NCBI GenBank assembly: GCA_039177505.1
Contig: JBCDFR010000016.1
Coordinates: 7,374-71,373, forward strand
DNA length: 64,000 bases
Reading direction: 5' to 3'
Source: JABSQH01 sp039177505
GTDB taxonomy: Bacteria > Actinomycetota > Acidimicrobiia > Acidimicrobiales > Ilumatobacteraceae
How positions within the stretch are numbered: position 1 is the first letter of the stretch; each line of letters opens with the position of its first letter. The translations under genes and the position numbers were made by a program. Below are positions 16,473-24,141 of this stretch, piece after piece. The notes beneath the pieces are model-generated. The model was not told the DNA's origin. It saw only the letters and a list, made by a program, of their open reading frames with translations, and did not search any database.

Positions 16473-17660
16473 ATGGGGATGTCCGCGACAGCGCACGCGC
16501 CGCTGTTGTCGCGGCGTACGTTGCCGTATTACCTCGGCGGGTTCCTCGGGCCGTTTGGCACGATGGTGGTGATCTCGATCTATCCGGAATTGCGCAGCGA
16601 TTTTGGTGTCGGCACACGAGCCGTGAACTGGTCCTTCAGCGGGTATCTGCTGCCAATGGCCGCGCTGATGCTCGTGTCCGGAACGATCGGCGAACGATTC
16701 GGACGGCGACGTGTGTTGCGACTCACCTTCATTGCCTACGCCGTGGCGTCACTCCTCGCGGCGGTTGCTCCGTACGTCGAGCTGTTCGTCGCCGCCCGCG
16801 CCCTCCAGGGTGTGAGCAACGCCTTCATCACGCCGGTCCTTCTCGCCGCACTCGTCGAAATCGTCCCGGCCGCCCGATCGGGCGGCGCCGTCGGTATCTA
16901 CGCCAGCTTCCAGGCCGCCGGTTCGGCGAGCGCGCCGCTGATCGGTGGCGTCGCCGCCGCGGTCGATTGGCGGTTGGCGTTCATCGGTGTCGCGGTGGTG
17001 GCAGGGGTACTGGCGACCCAGCCGATCGTCGGCGAGCCACGGCCCGGAGCAGCGGCACCACCGATCAAGCCACTCCTCACGCGCCGCATGGTGTCGTTGT
17101 GGGTTGCCTCGTTTGCCGGTGCCGCCGGGCCGCTCGGCGCAGCGGTACTCGTCGGCCTCTATCTGCGAGACGAACTCGGCACGACCGCAGCGGCAGCAGG
17201 GGCGGTGTTGGCACTGGGCGGTGCATGCACGGCGCTCGCCAGTCCATCATTGGGACGACTGCTCGATCGCTGGGGTGCACGGCGTTCGGCGTTCGTTGCG
17301 CTCATCGCGGCGTCTGCCATGGTCGCACCGCTCGGCATGCTCGACTCGCTCGCCACCGTCGTCGTCGCGTTCGTCGCATTCAACCTGGCGATCGGGTTCG
17401 CACTGGTGATCCTCCTCCAGCTCGCGGCCCTCGCCGTCCCCGAGAATCGCAGTGGTGGCGTGTCGTCGTCGCTGTCATTTCGCTTCGCCGGTCACGCGAT
17501 CGGTCCATTGCTCCTGATCCCGCTATTCGATCGAAGACCTGAAGCAGCGTTTCTCGTCGCCGCCGCGCTCGGTGTGGTGATGTTGGCTGCGGTGCTCGTT
17601 GCGATCGGCGGGGCCGTGAGGTCAACGGCGTCGTCGCCGGCCGCCGGTCACACCCGCTGA
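16473..17660 (+). CDS. MFS transporter, 12-helix type
   Basis: A 395-residue major facilitator protein with about 12 helices. Motif A is GTIGERFGRRRVLRL after helix 2, and the central loop near residue 195 carries RPGAAAPPIKPLLTRR. It resembles DHA1 drug exporters, but the substrate is unknown. Two ATGs lie close together (16473 and 16479), and the first was taken. It is separated from the upstream MFS gene by a strong terminator, so it probably has its own promoter. Confidence 0.85.
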   Translation: MGMSATAHAPLLSRRTLPYYLGGFLGPFGTMVVISIYPELRSDFGVGTRAVNWSFSGYLLPMAALMLVSGTIGERFGRRRVLRLTFIAYAVASLLAAVAPYVELFVAARALQGVSNAFITPVLLAALVEIVPAARSGGAVGIYASFQAAGSASAPLIGGVAAAVDWRLAFIGVAVVAGVLATQPIVGEPRPGAAAPPIKPLLTRRMVSLWVASFAGAAGPLGAAVLVGLYLRDELGTTAAAAGAVLALGGACTALASPSLGRLLDRWGARRSAFVALIAASAMVAPLGMLDSLATVVVAFVAFNLAIGFALVILLQLAALAVPENRSGGVSSSLSFRFAGHAIGPLLLIPLFDRRPEAAFLVAAALGVVMLAAVLVAIGGAVRSTASSPAAGHTR

Positions 17661-17706
17661 TGAGGTCGACCTCGTCGATGCTGGATCGGATGATCCGCGA
17701 CTGGGC

Positions 17707-18630
17707 TCAGCGCTCGTCGAGAGCGCCGTCGAGCCATGCGACGAGATCGGCCTCGACCTCGTCGCGGTTGGTCTCGTTGAGTGTCTCGTGGCGAGCACCG
17801 TCGTAGAGCTGCAACGCGACGTCGTCGATGCCGGCAGCTGTCCAGCGCTCGACCAGATCGCGTACCGACTCCACGTTCTCGCCGCCCACCGGATCCTCGG
17901 CGCCGCCGAACACGTACACCGAGAGATCGCGCGGGATCGAGGCCTCTGCCTCGTCGGTCCACATCGCACTCACACCATCGAGCATGTCCGCGACGTAGCC
18001 GTTCGACAGCGGGAAGCCGCTCCACTCATCGGCGACGTATATGGCCACTTCGCCTGCGTCGCGGCTCAGCCACTCGAATCCGGTTGCGTCGTCACTGGCG
18101 AACGGGACGTTGAATCCGGCGAACATCGCCGCGAACACCTCCGATGGCGCGTCGGCCTGGTCTCCTTCTCCGAGGGCGCGGATCATTCCCAAAGTGGCGT
18201 CGTCGAGTCCGAGGCCGCCTGACGTACCCGACAGCACCAGACCGGCCAGTTCGTCGCCCCATCGCTGGGCGTACGCCTGCGCCACGAACGATCCCATGCT
18301 GTGGCCGATCAGGAACAGTGGTACGCCCGGGATGTCGGCGCGGATCCGTTCGCTGAGGTGGTGCTGGTCATCGATGATCGCCTGCCAACCACCAGGTCGG
18401 GCGACACCGAAGGTACCGAATTCATCGGCGGTGCGGCCATGAGCGCGGTGATCCGAGGCGTATACCGCATAGCCCTGATCGGCGAGCCGGCTGGCCACCC
18501 GGTCGTATCGTCTGGCGTGCTCGGCCGCCCCGTGGGCGATCTGTACGGCGGCCTTCGCCTCACCAGCGGGCAGCCAGCGATATCCGGCCAACTGCTGGCC
18601 GTCGCCACCTGTGAACGTGATCTGTTCCAT
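17707..18630 (-). CDS. Alpha/beta hydrolase, monoacylglycerol-lipase-like
   Basis: A 307-residue serine hydrolase. Residues 1-20 are MEQITFTGGDGQQLAGYRWL. The oxyanion-region motif is IAHGAAEHARRYD (residues near 35), the nucleophile elbow is GHSMGS (Ser near residue 110), the Asp is in GGAEDPVG and the His in GARHETLNE. HGxxEHxxRY and GHSMGS together are the pattern of monoglyceride lipases and lysophospholipases. ATG 18630 is preceded by GAGAGGGG. A direct repeat 62-102 bp upstream may bind a regulator. Confidence 0.88.
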   Translation of the reverse strand: MEQITFTGGDGQQLAGYRWLPAGEAKAAVQIAHGAAEHARRYDRVASRLADQGYAVYASDHRAHGRTADEFGTFGVARPGGWQAIIDDQHHLSERIRADIPGVPLFLIGHSMGSFVAQAYAQRWGDELAGLVLSGTSGGLGLDDATLGMIRALGEGDQADAPSEVFAAMFAGFNVPFASDDATGFEWLSRDAGEVAIYVADEWSGFPLSNGYVADMLDGVSAMWTDEAEASIPRDLSVYVFGGAEDPVGGENVESVRDLVERWTAAGIDDVALQLYDGARHETLNETNRDEVEADLVAWLDGALDER

Positions 18631-18976
18631 GGGGGACCCCTCTCTTCGTCGACCGCATCGATCGATATGTCGACGGTAGTGGGCGCTCCCTCGATACACC
18701 CCACACGCGGGCGATACACCCCAGAACGCGGGCACGGCCCGGAGACGTCCGCCACGTCCCCGGGCCACCGGGCCCCGCCCGAGCCACTGCGTAGAACGCA
18801 GCGGCTGTTGATCACCACATCGTGGCGGGGTCCACTTGAACGGGTCCTGCGCGGAACCACAGCGGACTCTGTGAATTGGAAACAAGTATCGTCGCGTGGG
18901 CGGTCGGCGGGCGACGACGCTCGTCAGTGAGCGCGCGGGGCAACGAAGTCCACGCCCCCGGCCAGCGCGCGGGTGA
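18631..18976. other. Intergenic stretch without a recognisable gene
   Basis: About 350 bp upstream of the hydrolase. Apart from the direct repeat at 18692-18732, I see no coding sequence, tRNA or strong hairpin here. Short open frames in it show no recognisable motifs. Confidence 0.5.
18692..18732. repeat. Two tandem 20/21-bp direct repeats upstream of the hydrolase
   Basis: Units CGATACACCCCACACGCGGG (18692-18711) and its near copy (18712-18732), which reads CCAGAACG where the first has CCACACG. The shared core CGATACACCCCA recurs every 20 bp, about two helical turns, which suits a dimeric activator bound on one DNA face upstream of the hydrolase promoter (- strand). Confidence 0.55.
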
Positions 18977-19135
18977 TCATCCGTCGTCGTGTGACCAGCG
19001 CACTGTTCCTCCCGGCTGCAACTCGATCGTTGCGTCGACGGCGTGCCATTGCATCAGCCCGTGCGGCGCGGAGATCAGCGACCGTGCGGCCGCTACACCG
19101 ATGGGCAGTTCGTGTTCACGGCTGGCCAGCTTCAC
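18977..19135 (-). pseudogene. Truncated SRPBCC (AHSA1-like) gene remnant
   Basis: A 52-residue open frame starting GTG at 19135 and overlapping the stop of the preceding ArsR frame (GTGA), which is the usual arrangement of ArsR-SRPBCC pairs. It contains HGLMQWHAVDATIELQPGG and then TVRWSHDDG, matching the first beta strands of AHSA1/SRPBCC proteins (DATIdLRPGG type), and then stops. Complete members are about 140-160 residues. The downstream sequence shows no continuation in any frame, so this is a remnant. Confidence 0.6.
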
Positions 19136-19400
19136 GATGCACGCTCCACGGGCGCGGTTGCAGGTTCGTCCATCTGCTCGGCCGCGCCGACGAGGCGGTC
19201 GAGCGCACCGTCCCAGAATCGATTGAGCTCCGAACGCAGCTCGCTGAGTGTCGAGAGTTGGCGGCGTAGCGGCGATGTCGGCCATCGACCTCGACCGTCA
19301 CCAACCCGGCGCGCCGGAGTGTCGCGAGGTGTTGGCTCGTGGCCGGCTGGGTGGCGTCGATCTCCGCAGCCAACTCGCTAACGGCGCGTGACCGATCAGC
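19132..19400 (-). pseudogene. Degenerate ArsR-family regulator
   Basis: Two pieces of one ArsR protein lie in different frames. The first has the winged-helix recognition part, VSELAAEIDATQPATSQHLA then TLRRAGLVTVEVDGRHRRY. A frameshift follows near 19255-19265. The second has the C-terminal helix LSTLSELRSELNRFWDGALD and stops at 19132. No normal N-terminus or start codon is present; the recognisable part begins where the GH65 gene ends. I read this as a 5'-truncated, frameshifted pseudogene. Confidence 0.65.
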
Positions 19401-21678
19401 TGATCGCGCGCGGATGTCCGTCGACGACGATCGTCAGGGGCGATCCCGATCGCAACGTGACGTCGACACCGTCGGGTCGTGCGTCGACGCGCAGGCGACG
19501 TCCGCGAAAGCGAATCGAGAAGGCCAGTCGGTCCCACCCGGGAGCGAGCTGTGGTCGCAGATGCAGGGAGTCGTCGATCACCCGCATGCCGCCGAACCCC
19601 TGCACCGCAGCGAGCCAAGTCCCCGCCATCGATGTGGTGTGGCAACCATCGGCGGTGTCGTGGTTGATGTCGTCGAGATCGAGGCGGGCCGATCGTTGCA
19701 ACATCTCGTGGGCTTTGTCGACGCGTGCGAGTCGCGCGGCCAGCACGCCATGGATCGCCGGCGAGAGCGATGACTCGTGCACCGTGCGCGGCTCGTAGAA
19801 GTCGAAGTTGCGAGCGACGGTGTCGTCGTCGAAGCGCTCGCCGAGCACCCACAGACCCTGCAACACGTCGGCTTGCTTGATGAAGCACGAGCGCAGGATG
19901 CGGTCCCACGACCAGTGGTGGTTCAGTGGCCGCTCGGCGGGCTCGAGGTCGTCGACGGTCAGCAACTCTTTGTCGAGGTAGTTCGTGTGCTGCAAGAACA
20001 CACCGTGATCGTCGGCAGTCGGCAAGTACTGCTGCTCGGCGATCTCACGCCAGGTCGTCGGTTCTGAGTCAGCGACGGTCCATGTACGGACGACTGCCCG
20101 TGCACGGTTGGCGTCGATCTCGGCCGCGCGCTCGACGGCGTCGGCCGCGTATCGCAGCGTCCATTGGGCCATCAGCGCCGTGTACCAGTTGTTGTCGACG
20201 TTGTTCTCGTACTCGTTGGGGCCGGTCACCCCGAGCAGAACGTAAGCGCTCCGTTGGGTCGACCACGTCAGGCGCTGCGCCCAGAATCTGGCGATCCCGA
20301 CGAGTACCTCCAGTCCGCCCTCCACGAGGTAGCGCTCGTCGCCGGTGGCGCGGATGTAGTCGAAGATGGCGAACGCGATCGCTCCGTTGCGGTGGATCTC
20401 CTCGAAGGTGATCTCCCACTCGTTGTGACATTCCTCTCCATTGATCGTCACCATCGGATACAACGCCGCGCCGTCGGTGAACCCGAGCTTCTCGGCGTTG
20501 GCGATCGCTGCGTCGAGGTGCCGTCGGCGGTACACCAACAGATTGCGACTCACCTCGGGTTCCGCCGTGGCCAGATAGAAGGGCAGACAGAACGCTTCGG
20601 TGTCCCAATAGGTGACCCCGCCGTATTTCTCTCCCGTGAAACCCTTGGGACCGATGTTCAACTCGGGGTCGTCGCCGGTGAACGTCGAGTTCAGTTGAAA
20701 AACGGCGAACCGCACGCCCTCCTGCACCGCTGGATCACCGTCGATCACGACATCGGCGTCGTCCCAGATTCGCTCCCACCTGGCTTCGTGTTCGGCGCGC
20801 AACTCGCCGGGGCCGATGTCGTGCGCGATATCGAGTTCGCTGTGTGCCGCGGCGATCAGAGCCGTCGCGTCGTGCGGTGTTGCCGGCACGTCGCGCGACG
20901 TCACGTTGGCCACCACCTTGGTCACCGAAATGCGGCTCCCGGACGCAGCGCGGATCTCGTCGCGACACGACGCCCACGCCGAACGATGTGTGGTCGACGT
21001 CGGCGCAGCGATCCGCTCGTCGTCGCAGCGCACCTCGACGTCCATCGCTGTCGCGGCGACGAAGTGTGTCTGCTTCGTCGCCGACGTCACGACACCACGC
21101 CGACCCTCGATCGTCGACGCGACCGGCTCCCAGAATCCTTCGTCGTAGTTCGAGTCCTCGTTGGCGACGTCACCGTCGATGGCGGACTCCACGGAGAGGG
21201 TTCCGCTCGCAGGAGCGTCGATCACGTCGAGGTCGAAGGTCAACACCGCGAGGTGGCGGCGCACGATCGACACGAATCGTCGTGCGGTGACCTCGACGGT
21301 CCACGCTCCGAGGCGGGCGCGGAAGGTGCGTTCGAGCACTCCACGACGCATGTCGAGCCGACGGTGGAAGTTGTCGAGAGTGGCCGTTGCCAGATCGAGC
21401 TGTTGGCCGTCGAACTTGACGCGGATCGGTGTCCAGTCGGCGGCGTTGGGCACTTTGGCGAAGTAGTCGGGGTAGCCGTTCTTCCACCAGCCGACCCGCG
21501 TCGGGTCGGGGTAGTACACACCTGCGAGGTAGTTGCCCAGCAGCGAGTCGCCCGAGTACGACTCCTCGTGTGTGCCGCGTCCACCGAAGTGACCGTTCCC
21601 GAGGCTGAACAGGCTCTCCCACACCCGTTGTCGTGCAGGGTCGAAGCCGTGTTGATCGATGCTCCATCCGCTGGTCAT
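19396..21678 (-). CDS. GH65 glycoside phosphorylase, maltose-phosphorylase-like
   Basis: A 760-residue glycoside hydrolase family 65 enzyme of normal length: an N-terminal beta-sandwich (about 1-270), the (alpha/alpha)6 catalytic barrel (about 330-650) and a C-terminal beta domain. The substrate-binding motif is GGVTYWDTEAFCLPFY. The catalytic general acid is E489 in GPNEYENNVDNNWYT, a motif shared with maltose phosphorylases. The phosphate-binding KQADVLQG marks a phosphorylase rather than a hydrolase. The likely reaction is alpha-glucoside (maltose, kojibiose or nigerose) plus phosphate giving a glucose-1-phosphate; the linkage is not certain. It lies 39 bp downstream of an amidohydrolase gene. 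Confidence 0.88.
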   Translation of the reverse strand: MTSGWSIDQHGFDPARQRVWESLFSLGNGHFGGRGTHEESYSGDSLLGNYLAGVYYPDPTRVGWWKNGYPDYFAKVPNAADWTPIRVKFDGQQLDLATATLDNFHRRLDMRRGVLERTFRARLGAWTVEVTARRFVSIVRRHLAVLTFDLDVIDAPASGTLSVESAIDGDVANEDSNYDEGFWEPVASTIEGRRGVVTSATKQTHFVAATAMDVEVRCDDERIAAPTSTTHRSAWASCRDEIRAASGSRISVTKVVANVTSRDVPATPHDATALIAAAHSELDIAHDIGPGELRAEHEARWERIWDDADVVIDGDPAVQEGVRFAVFQLNSTFTGDDPELNIGPKGFTGEKYGGVTYWDTEAFCLPFYLATAEPEVSRNLLVYRRRHLDAAIANAEKLGFTDGAALYPMVTINGEECHNEWEITFEEIHRNGAIAFAIFDYIRATGDERYLVEGGLEVLVGIARFWAQRLTWSTQRSAYVLLGVTGPNEYENNVDNNWYTALMAQWTLRYAADAVERAAEIDANRARAVVRTWTVADSEPTTWREIAEQQYLPTADDHGVFLQHTNYLDKELLTVDDLEPAERPLNHHWSWDRILRSCFIKQADVLQGLWVLGERFDDDTVARNFDFYEPRTVHESSLSPAIHGVLAARLARVDKAHEMLQRSARLDLDDINHDTADGCHTTSMAGTWLAAVQGFGGMRVIDDSLHLRPQLAPGWDRLAFSIRFRGRRLRVDARPDGVDVTLRSGSPLTIVVDGHPRAIS

Positions 21679-21717
21679 CGCGCCAACCTATGAGCTGTCT
21701 CGCGCTGATGTGGGGCC

Positions 21718-23409
21718 TCAGCCCGAGCGCAGGATGCGGCCAGGGCGGGTCCCCGTCCACTCACCGTTCTCGAAGGTGACCTGGCCGGACTTGACCGTGG
21801 CGCGGTAGCCGTCGACGTCCTGCAAGAGGCGGCGGCCGCCGGCGGGCAGGTCGTGGACCATGCGAGGGGGATGTAGTTGCAGCCGATCGTGGTCGATCAC
21901 GTTCACGTCGGCGAGCAGGCCTGGTGCGAGGCGGCCGCGATCGTCGAGCCCATAGGTCGCGGCGGTTGCGGAGGTCTGCAGCGCGACGGCGCGTTCGATG
22001 GGGATGCGAGGACCACGCTGGCGATCGCGCGCCCAGTGGGTGAGCAAGTAGGTGGGGAACGAGGCGTCGCAGATCAATCCGCAATGGGCGCCGCCGTCGC
22101 TGGCGCCGGGCACGGTGGCGGGGTGCTCGAGCATCTCCCGCAGTGCTTCGTGGTCACCATCGACGTAGTTGCCGAGCGGAGCGAAGATGAAGCTCCGACC
22201 GTCGTCGCGCAACAACCAGTCGAGCACGATGTCGCCAGCCGATCGTTCGTCGCACTGGGCGATCGCGGCCGCGCTGCGTTCCGGTGGTGGCTCGTAGTCC
22301 GGCGGGTCGCCGAGCAGGTACATCTGGCCGAAGTTGGTCGACATGTACGCGACGAACGGGTTCTTGCTGTCGGCCACCTCGTCGAGCAATTGGGTGCGCA
22401 GCTCCGGGGTGTGCAGCGCGACTACGCGCTCGGCCAACGGGCGGTCGGCGATGGAGCGGTAACTCGGATGAGCGATGAATGGGTGGAACGAGCTCTGCAA
22501 TCCGAACAGCATCCCGGTGGGGCGGACCGGTACCTGGGGCACGAGCGGCGCGCCGATCGCCGTGGTTGCTGCCGCATCGTCGAGGGCTCGCCGATATGCC
22601 GCAGGGTCGGCGGGGGTCTGCGCCAAGGTGTACGTCGTTGGGCACCCCATTGCCTTCAGCGCATCGAGCCACTCCTCATCGCCGCCGGTGCCGAGATCGT
22701 CCGACACGTACTGGAAGCGTGCGTGCCCGGAGTCGCGTACCGCTTCGGCGATGGCGATGACCTCGTCGGGCGCCGAGCTGGTGCCGGGTACGAGTCCATG
22801 CTTCGAGCGATGCAGGAATGTGCGCGAGGTGGAGAAGCCGAACGCCCCGGCGGCCAATGCGTCGCGGGTGATCTCGACCATCTGTGCGATCTCGTCAGGC
22901 GTGACGTCGTCCTCGTGCGCGCGGTCGCCGAGGACATAGGCGCGCACGGCGGCGTGGGGCAGTTGTCCGCCGAGGTCGATCGACCGCGGCGTCTCGTCGA
23001 GCGCATCTAGGTACTCACCGAAACTCTCCCACCGCCAGTCGATGCCCTCGTGCAGCGCCGTGCCAGGGATGTCCTCGACCCCTTCCATCAGCTCGATCAA
23101 GAACCCCTCGTCGCCGCCGCGAACCGGTGCGAAACCGACGCCGCAGTTTCCCATGATCGCGGTGGTGACACCGTGGTGACTCGACGGTGCCAGCTCCGGG
23201 TCCCAGCTCACCTGGCCGTCGTAATGGGTGTGGATGTCGACCCAACCGGGGGCGACGACGAGGCCGTCGGCGTCGATCGTGCGGCGGCCGGCGCTGTCCA
23301 CGCGTCCGACAGCGGTGATCCGGTCGCCGTCGACCGCAACGTCGGCGGAGCGTGATGCGGCTCCGGTGCCGTCGACGACGGTGCCACCACGAATGACCAG
23401 GTCATGCAT
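21718..23409 (-). CDS. N-acyl-D-amino-acid deacylase-family amidohydrolase
   Basis: A 563-residue enzyme of the D-aminoacylase branch of the amidohydrolase superfamily. The N-terminus (MHDLVIRGGTVVDGTG) is the small beta domain. The first metal ligands are in WVDIHTHYDGQVSWDP (near residue 65), the metal-binding Cys is in GNCGVGFAPV, and the late catalytic Asp is in SDGGAH. It ends with the beta domain GRLAPGLLADVNVID. ATG 23409 fits the family start exactly, although the frame is open upstream. It is probably in one operon with the GH65 gene, and it is paralogous to the partial gene at the left edge. Confidence 0.88.
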   Translation of the reverse strand: MHDLVIRGGTVVDGTGAASRSADVAVDGDRITAVGRVDSAGRRTIDADGLVVAPGWVDIHTHYDGQVSWDPELAPSSHHGVTTAIMGNCGVGFAPVRGGDEGFLIELMEGVEDIPGTALHEGIDWRWESFGEYLDALDETPRSIDLGGQLPHAAVRAYVLGDRAHEDDVTPDEIAQMVEITRDALAAGAFGFSTSRTFLHRSKHGLVPGTSSAPDEVIAIAEAVRDSGHARFQYVSDDLGTGGDEEWLDALKAMGCPTTYTLAQTPADPAAYRRALDDAAATTAIGAPLVPQVPVRPTGMLFGLQSSFHPFIAHPSYRSIADRPLAERVVALHTPELRTQLLDEVADSKNPFVAYMSTNFGQMYLLGDPPDYEPPPERSAAAIAQCDERSAGDIVLDWLLRDDGRSFIFAPLGNYVDGDHEALREMLEHPATVPGASDGGAHCGLICDASFPTYLLTHWARDRQRGPRIPIERAVALQTSATAATYGLDDRGRLAPGLLADVNVIDHDRLQLHPPRMVHDLPAGGRRLLQDVDGYRATVKSGQVTFENGEWTGTRPGRILRSG

Positions 23410-23440
23410 GGCCCCAGTGTCGCCGGCAGCCCGCCTGAAA

Positions 23441-23470
23441 TTCGTGTTGTAATGATGTAAGAATGCAATA
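23441..23470. promoter_or_regulatory. AT-rich divergent promoter patch with TGTAA direct repeats
   Basis: An unusually AT-rich 30-bp patch between the divergent amidohydrolase (start 23409) and the hypothetical gene (start 23476). It contains TGTAA-TGA-TGTAA (23448-23460), two direct repeats 8 bp apart. It probably holds -10 elements for one or both genes. No -35 stands out. Confidence 0.4.
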
Positions 23471-23475
23471 GAGTG

Positions 23476-24012
23476 ATGAGCATGAGCGCAACCTCGACCA
23501 GCATGTCCTCGGCGATCACGGCCTGGTTCGCCGGCCGGCTTCCCGACGAGTGGACCGCCGCAGGATCGCCGCGCATCACCGTCGACCGCGAGGAGATCGT
23601 GGTGGTGCTCACGCTCCCGCTCCCGGAGCTCGCCGACGACGCGTCGGATGTCGACCGGGCTGAAGCCGTAGATGGCCGCGTCGGTGGGTTCCGCGAAGAC
23701 ACCCGTGACCGGCGGATGGCGGTGGCCCGTGAGGCCGAGCACCGCTTCGAACGCAAGGTGGCGTGGGGTGTGGCGGTCGGTGACGGTCCAGCGCACATGT
23801 TCACCCAGCTCGCCGCGCCGGCGATGACCCGGCTGCGCCAACCGGAGCGGATGGTCCTCGACACGCTGGTCGCCGCCAACGTCGCCCGCTCTCGCGCAGA
23901 CGCACTGGCGTGGTGCGTTCGCCTGGTCGGCCAGAACGTCGACGAGTGGCTCAGTGAGCTGCGCACCGCCATGGAGGAAGTCGATCGCCTCCGCGAACAA
24001 GGCCCCAGCTGA
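23476..24012 (+). CDS. Conserved hypothetical protein
   Basis: A 178-residue soluble protein that I do not recognise. It begins with a Ser/Thr-rich stretch, then ITAWFAGRLPDEWTAAGSP and a beta-hairpin-like RITVDREEIVVVLTLPLPE. The second half is helical and Arg-rich (RFERKVAWGVAVGDGP, DALAWCVRLVGQNVDEWLSE). There are no membrane segments. The start is uncertain: ATG 23476 and ATG 23482 both lack a ribosome site, and with the promoter so close the mRNA may be leaderless. Strong third-position GC supports coding. Confidence 0.65.
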   Translation: MSMSATSTSMSSAITAWFAGRLPDEWTAAGSPRITVDREEIVVVLTLPLPELADDASDVDRAEAVDGRVGGFREDTRDRRMAVAREAEHRFERKVAWGVAVGDGPAHMFTQLAAPAMTRLRQPERMVLDTLVAANVARSRADALAWCVRLVGQNVDEWLSELRTAMEEVDRLREQGPS

Positions 24013-24024
24013 CTGGCACCTCCA

Positions 24025-24067
24025 CCGGTGAGCGAAGCGGCCCTCTGTGGGCTCGTTCCCTCACCGG
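24025..24067. terminator. Bidirectional terminator hairpin 1
   Basis: Inverted repeat CCGGTGAGCGAA / TTCCCTCACCGG (11 of 12 pair) between the convergent hypothetical gene and the acyl-CoA dehydrogenase gene. Confidence 0.55.
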
Positions 24068-24087
24068 GAGGCGATGACGTCTGGTTG

Positions 24088-24128
24088 CGGTGAGCGAAAC
24101 GGCCGACAGGGGGCCGCCTGGCTCACCG
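24088..24128. terminator. Bidirectional terminator hairpin 2
   Basis: Inverted repeat CGGTGAGC / GCTCACCG (8 bp perfect) with an inner GGCC/GGCC pair. The left arm, GGTGAGCGAAACGGCC, repeats almost exactly the left arm of hairpin 1, 62 bp upstream, so the two hairpins look like a local duplication. Confidence 0.5.
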
Positions 24129-24141
24129 GTGGGGATTCGGG

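Noticed and set aside
20164..21693. A 509-codon + strand frame opposite the GH65 gene
   Set aside because: GH65 catalytic motifs are on the - strand; this frame is a shadow created by GC-rich third positions.
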